Source: Planococcus citri
Lineage: Eukaryota > Arthropoda > Insecta > Hemiptera > Pseudococcidae
NCBI RefSeq assembly: GCF_950023065.1
Contig: NC_088678.1
Coordinates: 19,520,580-19,584,579, forward strand
Reading direction: 5' to 3'
Length of the DNA stretch: 64,000 nucleotides
Positions 36,334 through 47,340 of the stretch are shown here, piece after piece (position 1 is the stretch's first letter; each line of letters opens with the position of its first letter). The translations under genes were made by a program, and so were the position numbers. The notes under the pieces were generated by a model. It was not told the origin of the DNA. It saw only the letters and a program-made list of their open reading frames with translations, and searched no databases.

Positions 36334-37728
36334 GGGTCATTCCACGTCAATTGGACCAAGAAGTGGTAGGGGGGTTCGGCGATTTTTTTGAAATTTTTCT
36401 CGTGGAAAGACCTTCCGAAGAGATGACCAATGGCGCAAATCGCACCCCTATAGCTCTTTTTTAAAGGCAGCCAGGGGGTGTCAAAGTTTTCAGTGAACCT
36501 AAAATATCATCCATTTCAGCAGTGGATTACTCGACAACCGCGGTACCTACCAAAATGGAACATTTTCCCATAGTTAGGGGTTTTGAAAGGCTTTTTGGTG
36601 ATATCATAAAAATCAATGTTGCCACTTTTTTTCGTACAAAAAATTAGCTGAAAAGGTTTCGAAACGTAGTTTTCACATCATTCCGACTCTCAAAAATTTT
36701 GAAAAAAATATATTATGGACAACTTTTCATGCTGAACAACATATTAAAAATTTGGGATGGTAACATGTTGCAAAGTTGATTTAAAAAATTTTTAAGTTTG
36801 CGAAAAAATGTGATTTTTTGATTTAAAACATGAAAAAAAGTTTTGATAGGTGAAGTTGACCCATTTGACCCCTATTCTTACATATCTGTTGAAAAATTTG
36901 AAAAAACCCTTTCACTCGATGAAATGAACTCCTCACAAAAAAATCAAAATTCGAAAAAATTCAATTTTCAATTTCAAACATCAAAAAAAGTTAAAATTTA
37001 TTCAGTTGTCTTATTTTGACCTCTTTCTGACGTATTTCATGAAAAAGTTGATAAAAATTACACTCACAACAAAAAAAAATGAAAATTCGTTCATTTTTTG
37101 GATCTTTTCGAATTTTGATTTTTTTGTGAGGAGTTCATTTCATCGAGTGAAAGGGTTTTTTCAAATTTTTCAACAGATATGTAAAAATAGGGGTCAAATG
37201 GGTCAACTTCACCTATCAAAACTTTTTTTCATGTTTTAAATCAAAAAATCACATTTTTTCGCAAACTTAAAAATTTTTTAAATCAACTTTGCAACATGTT
37301 ACCATCCCAATTTTTTAATATGTTGTTCAGCATGAAAAGTTGTCCATAATATATTTTTTTCAGAATTTTTGAGAGTCGGAACTATGTGAAAACTACGTTT
37401 TGAAACTTTTTGAGCTAATTTTTTGTACGAAAAAAAGTGGCAACACTGATTTTTATGATATCACCAAAAAGCCTTTCAAAACCCCTAACTATGGGAAAAA
37501 GTTCCATTCTGGTAGGTATCGCGGTTATCGAGTAATCCACTGCTGAAATGGATGATATTTTAGGTTCACTGAAAACTTTGACACCCCCTGGCTGCCTTTA
37601 AAAAGTGGCTAGAGGGCTGCGATTTGCGCCATTGGTCATCCCTTCAAAAGGTCTTTCCACAGGAAAAATTTCAAAAAAATCGCCGAACCTCCCTACCACT
37701 TCTTGGTCCAATTGACGTGGAATGACCC
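36334..37728. mobile_element. Foldback element with arms of about 620 bp
   Basis: The left arm begins GGGTCATTCCACGTCAATTG (36,334) and the right arm ends with its perfect complement (37,728). Homology continues inward to GAACTCCTCACAAAAAAATC at about 36,927, mirrored at about 37,137, leaving a loop of about 150 bp. The arms are close but not identical, so it is not a sequencing palindrome. No transposase is seen. Related single-arm sequence lies at 42,904-43,615 and a short relative near 50,049. Confidence 0.88.
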
Positions 37729-37805
37729 TTGATTTACAGCGCAAAAGCATTAAAAGTAGATCAAAAATTGATAAAAAAAAAAAAAAAAAAAAAAAAATAG
37801 ACATC

Positions 37806-38520
37806 AATTGAAGAAGTCATAACAAAAAGGGGTATATACATATGATACATATGTCCTTTTTGAGGCGAATCCATATTGTTATTTTTCAGACCTTCCTCTA
37901 TCATATGAGACCACCCCCCACTTCACAAAGTCGAAAAACCAGTGAGATATCGCCATTTTAAAACTGCAAAGTTGATTAAAAATTTACTTTTTCAGAGATA
38001 ATGGGTTACTCATGGTCGATTTTGTGTTGTCAACCATTATTTACCTGGTTTAAATCCAAAAATTTGCTCAAAAACATTTTTAAATCAATAAAAAAAATTG
38101 GCCAAAAAAACTTGTCTTTTATGTTTTTTTTTTTTTTTTTTTGCTCAACATAGTGATCTTTTTTCAGGGATAATGGGTTACTCATGGTCGATTTTGTGTT
38201 ATCAACCATTATTTACCTAGTTTAAATCCAAACATTTTCTCAAAAACATTTTTAAATCAAAAAAAAAATTGGCCAATTATTCGCTTCAAAAAGGACATAT
38301 AATTCGAAATGTTTGAGCGCTTACCGCCAACACACAGTTTCCTCCAGACTGATGGTGCATAGCATTTCATATAGTTAGATAGTGGGAAAATAAGATGAAG
38401 TCATCACCATGTTCAAATATGCACATTTCTAAACTTCACAAGCACTCAAACTTTCAAACAGTTTTTTCTCAAAATTACAACTTTCACACAAATGTCCTTT
38501 TTGCTATGACGTCTTCAATT
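37806..38520. mobile_element. MITE with 25-bp inverted ends and an internal duplication
   Basis: AATTGAAGAAGTCATAACAA (37,806) is mirrored at 38,520 with two differences over 25 bp. Inside, a block of about 110 bp beginning GATAATGGGTTACTCATGG is present twice (about 37,998 and 38,169, same orientation). 'cctttttgaggcgaa' near the left and its complement near 38,282 form a second inverted pair. No coding capacity. Confidence 0.65.
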
Positions 38521-38839
38521 ATCCATCACTGACATCAATTTACTACTCACAGATAAAGTATGCAGCAAAAAGTATAAGTAGTTTTTCAAAAACTGTTAAT
38601 GTTGGAGAAAAGAAGTGTTATAACATTTGGCTTTCATTTCTATGGGGTCATCTCGACCCAATTTTAGAGTTGTCAGAGAGTCAATGCGCAAAGAATCCCC
38701 AATTAAGTCATTTTAAACGTCTAAATCACAGAATATATTTGCATAAATATGCACCAGAATATGAAGAGTGGTTTTCGAAGATTTGAGGTCGTTTTTCATA
38801 AGTTTGACACAAGATTGATTAGAAAAAAGTGTAGATAGA

Positions 38840-39895
38840 AAGCATTGCCCCGCAAGTGCACAGGTTGTTGTCACTAGAGGTAGTCTCTAGGCAGTTGCTC
38901 GGATCATCAAGAGGAGCCAGTCCCCCAGGACAGATGAGAAGGTGAAGACAACACCAGGGGTATTCTGCGCGTCCATGTCATATGTCATGTGGGGTGGTAA
39001 CATGTTGCTGTTCGATGGATTCGGAATTGATTAACATGGCTAAAGCAGAATTCTCCAGTTGGTGGAACAATGGGGAGGAGTGGCAAGTTGAAGGCCAAGC
39101 ATCTACATAAATACTGATTACAAACAAGAATGCATAACAGCTGCAGAACACCAACAACTCACTCGTTCCAGCCCTACAGAAGCGTAAGAGCTTCAGAGTG
39201 AGAAGGCGAATACCAGCGCCTAAAAACTGGCACATTTGGCTAAGGGAGTAAACCCCAACAGAAAATCATGGTGGAAGGCAATAGGAAACCAACACCATTA
39301 CATTTTCCCTTGAATTATATGGACATCACGTTAGATACCAGCTACATAATATAGATGGAAGTATATGCTATCTCCAGTAAAGGAGTGCAACTACGACAAC
39401 GACGATATGGACTTCAATTTAGCTATGGCCCTAGGGCGCTAAGAATACGCGGAACAAAAACCAGGTGGAACAACATCAACGTCACAACCTGGAATGTAAG
39501 AACTTTGTATAAAATTGGACAAATTGCTAATGTAAATAAGGAAGCCAGGAGATTACAAATTGACGTATTAGGAATAAGCAAGACCTGATGGACTGGGAAT
39601 GGTAGAAACTAGGCAGATAAAGACTATGAAATCATCTATGCTGGAAAAGACACACATGAACAAGGTGTGGGTGTATTAATACATACCAGAATCAGTAATG
39701 CTAGTGGTACAGGGGAAAATCGACGGGAGGGAGGAAACGATTGGAGCTGTTAACAACAAACTCGCTTGCCAACTTTCCCTGTAAGACCCTGAAAGAAAAG
39801 ATCAGCAACGCTAGAAACCGGCTAATATAGATAGAAATATACGCTATCTCCTGGAAAGGAGTGCAACTACAACAATGAGGACGACGAGAAAGCAC
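38840..39895 (+). mobile_element. LINE family A deletion derivative (5' region, part of EN, 3' end)
   Basis: 38,840-39,350 is complex sequence of 5' UTR type. 39,463-39,700 encodes the start of a LINE endonuclease (NVTTWNVRTLYKIGQIANVN and RRLQIDVLGISKT, later DYEIIYAGKDTHEQGVGVLI). At about 39,703 the sequence jumps to the family's 3' end (39,703-39,895), matching the complement of 16,660-16,850. All of the RT is missing. 'atgctag' occurs at the joint in both parental contexts, pointing to a microhomology deletion. The motif 'aaaggagtgcaactac' occurs at both the 5' side (39,378) and the 3' end (39,857). Confidence 0.8.
39355..39588 (+). pseudogene. LINE family A endonuclease N-terminus
   Basis: An open stretch of 77 codons with the endonuclease opening TTWNVRTLYKIG and VLGISKT is followed by a stop (TGA), where the family normally has Arg-Trp. 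EN text continues in frame beyond the stop to about 39,700. It is a non-functional fragment of the deletion derivative. Confidence 0.75.
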
Positions 39896-39899
39896 TCAC

Positions 39900-42800
39900 C
39901 ACTCAATATCATCTACACCGATATTGTGTCAATTTTGCATCAAATCATAGAAAAGTGTTAAAAAATCAACAAACTGATAAACTACACACACTCTTCAAAT
40001 TATCAACAAAAAATATGTGGCAATGTCTCAACATGAAATATGCTCGATGGTAAATTTGGCTCGATTTATACCAATAACGTTTCGAGAATAGGTACCTAGA
40101 TTTTGAAAAAATGATGAAAAGGAAATTTATTGGTTTAAATTTGACTTAAAATTTGAGCCAGCTCGGCCCTATTTTTTTTTTCAAGATTATGTCAAGGTGG
40201 TTTATCAGGAAGTTAGTCTAAAATACTGAGAAAAAATACATTGACATGAGAGGTAGGTACATTCAATTGACAGTAAAATGGTAGGATTGCACAGAAAGAA
40301 AATCTTAAAAGCATCCAAAAATACACCAACAAGCAAAATTTTAGTAACACAGTTTATTTTTTTGATTTTGTATAAGTTTTTGAAAATCCGGTATATTTTC
40401 CGCATGAAAACCAGGCTAGATAGGAACAACCCTCGTAATCAAAATTTCAGATCCTAGTTCATTTTTAAATTCTTCAAGAGTTCTTAAAATGTTTAAAAAT
40501 TCAAAAAAATGTTTTTGGGTCACCTTTCAAAATTTTATCAAGTACATAAGCTAAGCTCACTGTGCTCAAAAAATTACACGTGCTGAAAATTTTTTTAAAC
40601 AGTCCTTATTCCTCAATACACGCAGCTCTTTTGGATTTTTCACTTTTTAAAAATTCACTAAAAATTCCAAAAACGAATTTTGGAACCTGAAATTTTGGCT
40701 ACGAGGGTTTAAGGACATGCATTTTCAATCTACTTTGGTTTCGTTCAAACAGAAAAGTTCGAGCTCAAAATTTTCCCTTCTAAAAATGATCGCGATCAAT
40801 TCGGGGAGAGGGAGACGATTTTGATACATGAACTAATTTTCAAATTTCCATCTCAATACATATTCATTCATTCATTCATTCACCGTGATGATTTCTTTGG
40901 AAAATACATGTTCAACTCGGTATCCTGGTTTTTGGCTTCTTTCTTTTAGCTGTCAAACAACCTATATTATATGACTGAGCGACACATCATGGCAAGAGAA
41001 ACGAGAATAGAAACTTTATTAATTAACGCAAAAAGCTCGAAAGTATTTTGGCGACGAGACGAGACGCAGCGCAAATTTAGCGCGATGAATTCGAGGCTTA
41101 ACTTATGTAATTCTACACGCCGAAATGTGAAAATTACGACATGCATTTGTAAAATTAGCTTCAGCAGTCGCGATCGGACAGAAAAATGGCATAGATTTGG
41201 AACAAGGGTGATGGAAAATTCATTCTCGGGCTCGTTCTGCAACCAATAACCATAACGATGAGGAGTGATTTTTCGCTTATCGAAGCTATCCTGCTAGATA
41301 TACACTCCGGAGGAACATCGTTAAGAAAAATTTAATTTTTCGTTTCGACGCGAAGTGAAATGATAGCAGAGGAAGAAGAGAGATACAACGGCGTTGAATT
41401 ATAAATGAGGTAATTTACTTAGTTGAGGAGAAATTTCCAGCAGCATTGGTCGACTGGGCGCAAACCGAGTGGAAAATATTAACAATATTGTATAATTTTT
41501 ACCGCTCGATTTTTTTTCTCCCTGCTTCTTTTGGACAAGCTTTAATGAAACGACGACCAGACGAGTCGAAAGCTTCGCATCGTTGAGATAGCGACGAAGG
41601 AAATTTTTTCAAGCGAGAAATTCGTCGACGTTTAATTGAATGACTGCCTTATATACCTGAGCTTTGAGCTGGTTCGTTTGGAGAAATTATGCGCAACCTT
41701 GGAGCTTGCTCGAGAGATACCTATCTATACAGTGTTCAAAAAAAAAAAAAAAAAATATTTCCCATCTATGTTGAAAGTTTTTGAAATTCCCGCAACTGAG
41801 TAATTGGTCCGGGGTTCTCGCTCGTAGAGAGATTTTTTTCACGTGAATAAGACTTATAACAATGTTGATTGATGAATTGCATCGTATAACGTATAATGTG
41901 CGTATGCTATACGAATGTAGAGTACCTAGCAGCGCCAGAATGAAGAGATTATCAATCATATTAGCACCTAATGGAAAGCGAGATTTCAGCTAGAAAGGTG
42001 CTACGATGAAGAAGAAGTATATAGAAATAATGCATTGATAATGTAGTATGTTTTTGAGAGACTATACACGATTATACGATGATGCTGTGTAGCTTGCTCT
42101 GTCTCTTCCATTTTCGGGTGGTATGGTTGGATAGACTATATTCTAGAGAACGATAATGGTATAAGTATATTAACTATACTATAACGAAGTTGATTATAAG
42201 TTAGGATGTTTCGATTGTTAAAGGTGGAAGTATTATATGTATAGGTACGTTGGATAGGTTGGGTAGGCGAAGTGTATAGTATTTCGTTTGCCTATGTGCG
42301 AGATTTCCTTACTCGTATTTGTTTGTCTTTCTCTCTCTGTCAGTGTCTGCCTTTGTTCATTCGATTATACCGAACAGGAAAAGTTTTTAACGTGTAATTA
42401 AAAGTATTATGGGATTTGAAGGAGAATACGCGAACGTTTGTAGAAAACTATCTGTTACACGAGATGACGCGGAAGAAGACAAATCCTGCGCTTTCAAGTT
42501 TTACAATACGTTTTAGGCTACGTCATTACAGTCGTGTAGAATGGCAGATTGGCAGAGTGATGGCTGGTCTCGTTTTTGCGATGAAAATACGGTTGAAAGA
42601 AGAGAATTAGTAGGGAGTATTTATGCGAGTTCGACGTTGATGGTTGACGGATGGAACTAGATAGAAAATTGAGAATATGAAATACTAGATTTTGAGACAT
42701 TGAGCTAGATTGAAAGAACACGTAACAAGATATCCGCGGTCAAAAGTTTAGGCCCCGAAGTTCATTTTTGGATTTTCAGAGAATGCTTGGAAATTTTGAA

Positions 42801-42900
42801 AATAGTCTTCAGGTAATTAGACCTACCTACCTACCTATTACTTTTTCGCGAACCAACAATAAGCCACCAGTAAATTTTCAGTAATACTTGCACAAATTCA
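39900..42900. other. Unique sequence, no gene supported
   Basis: 39.9-40.9 kb is AT-rich and ends in a (CATT)5 run (40,861-40,881). 41.0-42.7 kb is complex with CpGs and overlapping short frames on both strands. I find no domain, signal peptide or splice pair that would support a gene. Confidence 0.4.
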
Positions 42901-42903
42901 TTT

Positions 42904-43615
42904 AAGGGCCATTCCATGCCAAATCGGCGGATTTTTGCACGAGGGGTCTTGGATTTTTTTTTCAGAATCAGATCATGTTTAGAGTCCATCAAACGATGAC
43001 GAATGACGCAAAACGGACATTTCTTCCATTTTTTTTGGCAGAGCTGTGGGGCTTCAAAGTTCTCCAAAATGGCCGAAAATGGAAAATTTCATTTGCAAAG
43101 TTCTCCGGTTGCACGTAATATCTAGAATTTTGTTTTTTCTCAAATTTTGTGGTACATTGAGAGGGTAATTGACGAATGATGTCAAAATCAGTGTTGCCAC
43201 TTTCAAAAACCTAAAAAAAATCTATTTAAAAATTCATAATTTGAATATAACCACGATATCCGCTAGTAAAAATTCTGAAAAAATTCTCAGTTTTCGTCCT
43301 TCCCATGTAGAATAACATAACAAAAAATTGGACTGGCGTTTTTTTTTGATTTTCGAGAAAAAAATTACAAGTTTCTACTCATGACAAAAATACCATCCGA
43401 AGCCTAAAAAATGAAAATTTTTGCATTTTTGAGATATTTCACTAGTGTGTAGACGAACATTTGAAAAAATTTCCCTCCCTCGCTATTTGTCAACGAATTG
43501 ACGATGAATTTTCATGCTGAAATTTCCGTTGTCAAGGCTACAGCCTCTCCAAATGAACCGATTTGCTTGAGATTTTGCACAGTTAGGTATAGCAATTATG
43601 ATGTAAATGACCCTT
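42904..43615. mobile_element. Single-arm relative of the 36.3-kb foldback element
   Basis: It starts GGGCCATTCCATGCCAAATC, a variant of the foldback terminus, and ends near 'aaatgaccctt' (43,607-43,617), the complement of that terminus. Internal landmarks such as 'atcagtgttgccactttc' (43,188) match the foldback arm near 36,614, although the overall sequence has diverged. Confidence 0.5.
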
Positions 43616-43749
43616 CGCTATGGTACAACAAAATTTTTTAATTTTTTTGGTGGGGGAGGGGGTAAGGGAAAATAAATTTTTAAATCAAGAAAAAGGAGGT
43701 CAAAAATGATTTTTTTTTTTTTTAATGGCATCATATTTTGAAATAACAC

Positions 43750-44068
43750 AACTGGACACACAATAACTGAACTCAACTTGACCCTAGAAAAACCAGTTGC
43801 CAGAATATCAGAACTACCAATTAGGGAAGCAATAGCCATGCACAAAAACAATAGAGAAAAACTCCTCAATGATGACTTGGGACCTTTGGACATTGACCTG
43901 CTCAAATGCATACATGGAACCAGTCACATGCACATTCCAACAAACAGAAACACCCATCCTGGTAGTGACCACACCAAAGTTTTAGGACCAATCACAACAC
44001 AGAGAACTGACATACCCAAAGGAGTGGCCACACCCAACTTTTACTTTAAGATGCACACTTTGTATTAG
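43750..44068 (+). pseudogene. C-terminal retroelement ORF fragment, possibly Penelope-like
   Basis: An open frame ends KPVARISELPIREAIAMHKN, NDDLGPLDIDLLKCIHG and a stop at 44,066-44,068. About 20 bp later 'tgcctgatgatgaaaagttg' and an AATAAA appear. A C-terminal R/KREAIEI-type helix followed by a 'cctgatgatg' 3' UTR is common in Penelope-like and some other insect retroelements. No GIY-YIG signature is visible in the retained part, so the assignment is tentative. Confidence 0.35.
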
Positions 44069-44854
44069 TTCATTAAGTGCTCTTGCCTGATGATGAAAAG
44101 TTGTACTTTTTGAAAAGATCTTTGCAATAAAAAGCATTAAAAATGAGGAGAGAGTTTTTTCTTTTCCAATTATTAGACTCCTTAGTTCTGGTTCATTCTT
44201 TACCTACGCTCGGCAACACTGTCGTGCTAAAATACAATCCCTTTGCCCTGCCTGACCCGGGGATCCCCATCTGTGCGCTGCGATGCGGCATGCGGCTACT
44301 CTTATTCAAAATTCACAATCACACGTTAATTTTCTATAAAATATTTTCTTATGGGAAACTCTTCGTTCCATTTCACTTACCCATTTGTTCCACTTGAACA
44401 CATCATCGGGTCAAGTGGAACGTAAAAAGTTGGTTAGGAAAAAAAAATTCTGGAGCCCCAGTTTTTGGACCAAATTTGAAAAATAAGGAGTCATTTTGTA
44501 GCCAAAAGATGAGACTACACAACAAAATATTTATGGGGTCTCGAATTTGAAACAGGTAGTCACAATTTTTGATCAAGTAAAAATCGTTCCACTTTACCTG
44601 GTTTTACCCCTGGTAAATTTTTATATGAAAATGGTGTTCTTTTCACGTGTTTAAAACAGTGGCAAAATTTTTCCAATATGTATCATTCACCAACAAAACC
44701 ATAGCCAGAAACATGTTATTTCTCGTAAATTCACTGACAAATTAGGGGTAGAGGGGGGATTTCAACATGTCAGTTTACATATTGGTAAAATATTTCAAAA
44801 ATGCAAAAATATCAATTTCTTAGGTTTCTGCTTTTGTTTAAAATGGCGGTGAAA

Positions 44855-45022
44855 TTTGTTCCATGCTCTGAATATAGAACCATTGCATTAATGAGCCACA
44901 CACTGAAGCTACTACTCATCATCATAAATGCCAGAATTGAAAAGAAGATAGATGAAAATCTAAGCAAAACACAAGATGGCTTTGTAACAAAAAAAGGGAT
45001 GAGAGATGCAATCACCCTTTAT
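44855..45022 (+). pseudogene. LINE family A RT N-terminal scrap
   Basis: The plus strand encodes EYRTIALMSHTLKLLLIIIN and KTQDGFVTKKGMRDAITL, the RT region just before motif A, matching the text of the family A copies at 5,530 and 17,800. Sequence to both sides is unrelated, so it is an isolated fragment. Confidence 0.75.
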
Positions 45023-45189
45023 TAATGCATCTAAAATTATTCATCATTGCTGTTCAAAATAATGTTTATCAACTTTCAGAAACACCTATACAGTGTAACA
45101 TAAAAAAAAAAAAATTAAAAAGTTGAAAATTTTATAAGTCCAGACCTAAAAATATAGAATATATGCACAAATAAACCCTATGCTCACAA

Positions 45190-45290
45190 GCAGCGAGGTG
45201 GCTGAGTGGGTTAGGTGGGTTGTTCATATAAACGTGCTGTATACGCGGCATGATGCGAGGGTAAAGGGATCGAGCCCCGCAGGTGCCAAA
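45190..45290 (+). mobile_element. tRNA-like (Ser/Leu type) SINE head or tRNA pseudogene
   Basis: GAGGTGGCTGAGTGGGTTAG contains a good A box (TGGCTGAGTGG), and GGGATCGAGCCCC about 65 bp later resembles a B box after a long variable region, as in class II tRNAs. The acceptor arms do not pair, so it is not a functional tRNA. A long T run follows at about 45,300. Confidence 0.5.
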
Positions 45291-45414
45291 TTTTCGAAAT
45301 TTTTTTTTTGTTTTTTTGAAGTTTTATTACCTTAAGTACAATGCCTGAAAATACACAATTTATCAATGGACATTCCATTGTCGGTGTTTTAACGCAATTT
45401 TTTACCTAAAATTT

Positions 45415-45560
45415 TGGTACTACACTAAACTATACTATAGGTACTTACTATGATTTACTATAGTAACTATATGTATAGTCGCGAAAATACTATAGTTGAC
45501 TATACTATGTTTTTTCGTATAGTCAACCATGGTTTTTTTCCGTACGGGAGTGCCAAACTT
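45415..45560. repeat. ACTATAGT palindromic cluster
   Basis: Overlapping short palindromes (TATACTATA, ACTATAGT, AGTATAGTCAAC) recur within about 120 bp and are followed by 'ccgtacggga'. It could fold into several hairpins and may be the terminal part of a small DNA element. Confidence 0.45.
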
Positions 45561-46489
45561 TCAATTTTTATTCTCAAAAATGAAAAAAAAATGCCAGTGC
45601 AATTTTTGATACGTATGTTATTCTGTGTAAGTACATGAGAAGAAAATCGAAATTTGATCAAATTGATAAAAAATGCTTCAATATTCATCAGAGACAAAAC
45701 TACTCGTAAGACGTGTGTGGTGGAAGTGGGGTTCACTTCACTCAGAAACTCGTCAAGAATTCGGTAAATTTTGAAAAATGGATCCCATTTATTTGTTTAA
45801 AATTAGCAAATTTTACAACTTGGATGGAATTTTTCTAAAAATTGAAGAATTATTGACCACAAAAATTGAAAACTTCTGTATAATTTTGGCGAATTAAGTG
45901 GAATTTTTCAAAAAATTGAAATATCATTGACTACAAAAATGAGCAATTTTTGAAGTCTCTGTAAAATTTCCAATTTTGAATATGAACCATCACAAAAATA
46001 TTTTGAAATCATGTGCCGAAGTCAATAGAAGGGCCATGAATACAGTGAATTCCTGTTCATAGATGCGAAGTTTCATTTTTACATTACTTATTTACAGCAT
46101 TTTTTTTTTTTTTTTTTGAATACTGGAGAATCCAGAAATCCGCTTGATGCGCCAGAACAGTTCAAAACACGAAAATAATTTCAGAATTGCCATATAGGTA
46201 TAATATAATTGATAAATAATAATAAAACAAATGAAGGCCTATCCGCTAATTACAGTATAAACCTGATTTTTCGAGTACGAATACCAAGGTGATTAAAATA
46301 ATTAATTCAAAAAGCATCCAAATCAACTCGGTAAATATGAAAAAAAGCACAAGGAGGATTTCCGTAGTTAATAATGTAGGCGATTACCTCCTAAAAAATG
46401 TTATACTATGTATTACAAAGAATTAATAATAAATAAATTCAAATACCCAGATGAGTAATTCATCTGGACTCAATTTACTTCTAATTAGA

Positions 46490-46495
46490 TTTATT
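46490..46495 (-). terminator. Polyadenylation signal of the secreted-protein gene
   Basis: AATAAA on the minus strand, about 90 bases after the stop codon at 46,586, a normal distance for a short 3' UTR. Confidence 0.55.
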
Positions 46496-46585
46496 TGAAG
46501 TTTAGACGAAAAAAAAAAATATATTATATATCTGAAAAAATCATCGAAGGTACCTATGCGATTTTTTGGATACGTACATGCTCAT

Positions 46586-47281
46586 TTATTTGGGAATTGA
46601 GATATCTCGACCTGTATCGTTACATGCTCCGTCTTTGATACCGAATAGTCGATACTTGTCATCACCTTTTGTTGCACTTACACAATTTATTATTTTATTG
46701 GATTTATTTCTACATACTCCAATTTCGAATTCGTTTGTCCAAGGTCTTCCCATGGTTGACTCAAAGATTATAGCCACCATTTCACACTTACCTGACTTTA
46801 CTCCTGGTAAACTCAAACAAATTTTACTTACGTCGTAGCCGTCGGTTTTGCAGATTCTTGCACTAGAAAAAATATCACCGTATTACTCGTAGAGTTCTGA
46901 TTGCATCTAAGTATGTACAATATGAATTATCATACGAATTGGTTTTCATGAATTTTTTCATCAAAATTAATAAGCAGATTTTTGTTGATATACCTACTTT
47001 TTGTTTTTTTGTTGTTTTTTTTTTTTTGGTTAGCGGTAGTTTTGCTTTTTAAAAGTATTTTTGGTCGATATGAAATTCTAGCAGATATTTAGGTAACTGA
47101 GAGTTGATTTTGCCTTGCTTTGTCCTTTTATGAATGGTCGTGTGTTAGTGATATAGAAACATGAATGACCTTACCATTGGTTTTTAGCAAACAGATCACT
47201 GTCTATGCCAGATTCAACTTCTGGGAGTAATGAATACGCTGAGAAAACCAAAGCTATTAGTGTTAATTTTCCAAACATCAT
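46586..47281 (-). CDS. Small secreted cysteine-rich protein, two coding exons (join 47281..47175, 46862..46586)
   Basis: Exon 1 (47,281-47,175, 107 nt) opens MMFGKLTLIALVFSAYSLLP, a signal peptide with cleavage likely after ...EVESG or nearby. It ends at a consensus donor ATG|GTAAGG. Exon 2 (46,862-46,586) follows an acceptor with a T-rich tract, TTTTTTCTAG|TGCAAG. The split codon is phase 2 and gives cysteine; the joined frame is 127 residues. The mature part has seven cysteines (C36, C40 and C51 plus four more) and ends GRDISIPK. An upstream acceptor CTATTGCAG| at 47,326 suggests a further 5' UTR exon. An internal GTCAG|GTAAGT in exon 2 could be an alternative donor. I recognise no family; a secreted effector, venom or haemolymph-type protein is possible but unproven. 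Confidence 0.7.
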
Positions 47282-47325
47282 GGTGAATTTGAACGTCGCG
47301 TCGTGATAATTCTAAAAATTCTCTC
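47175..47325 (-). other. Signal-peptide exon with 5' UTR start
   Basis: Bounded upstream by a 3' splice site (TTTTTCTATTGCAG ending at 47,326) and downstream by GTAAGG (47,174-47,169), the exon would be 151 nt, of which the last 107 nt code. Two adjacent ATG codons (47,281 and 47,278) could both start the protein; the first is chosen. Splice sites on both sides, a hydrophobic leader and phase agreement with exon 2 are the main reasons to believe the gene. Confidence 0.6.
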
Positions 47326-47340
47326 CTGCAATAGAAAAAG

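Noticed and set aside
45190..45290. Functional tRNA-Ser/Leu gene
   Set aside because: A and B boxes are present but the acceptor and T stems do not pair.
46566..46838. 90-codon plus-strand frame
   Set aside because: Antisense to exon 2 of the secreted-protein gene, which has splice sites, phase agreement and a signal-peptide exon; the plus frame has none.
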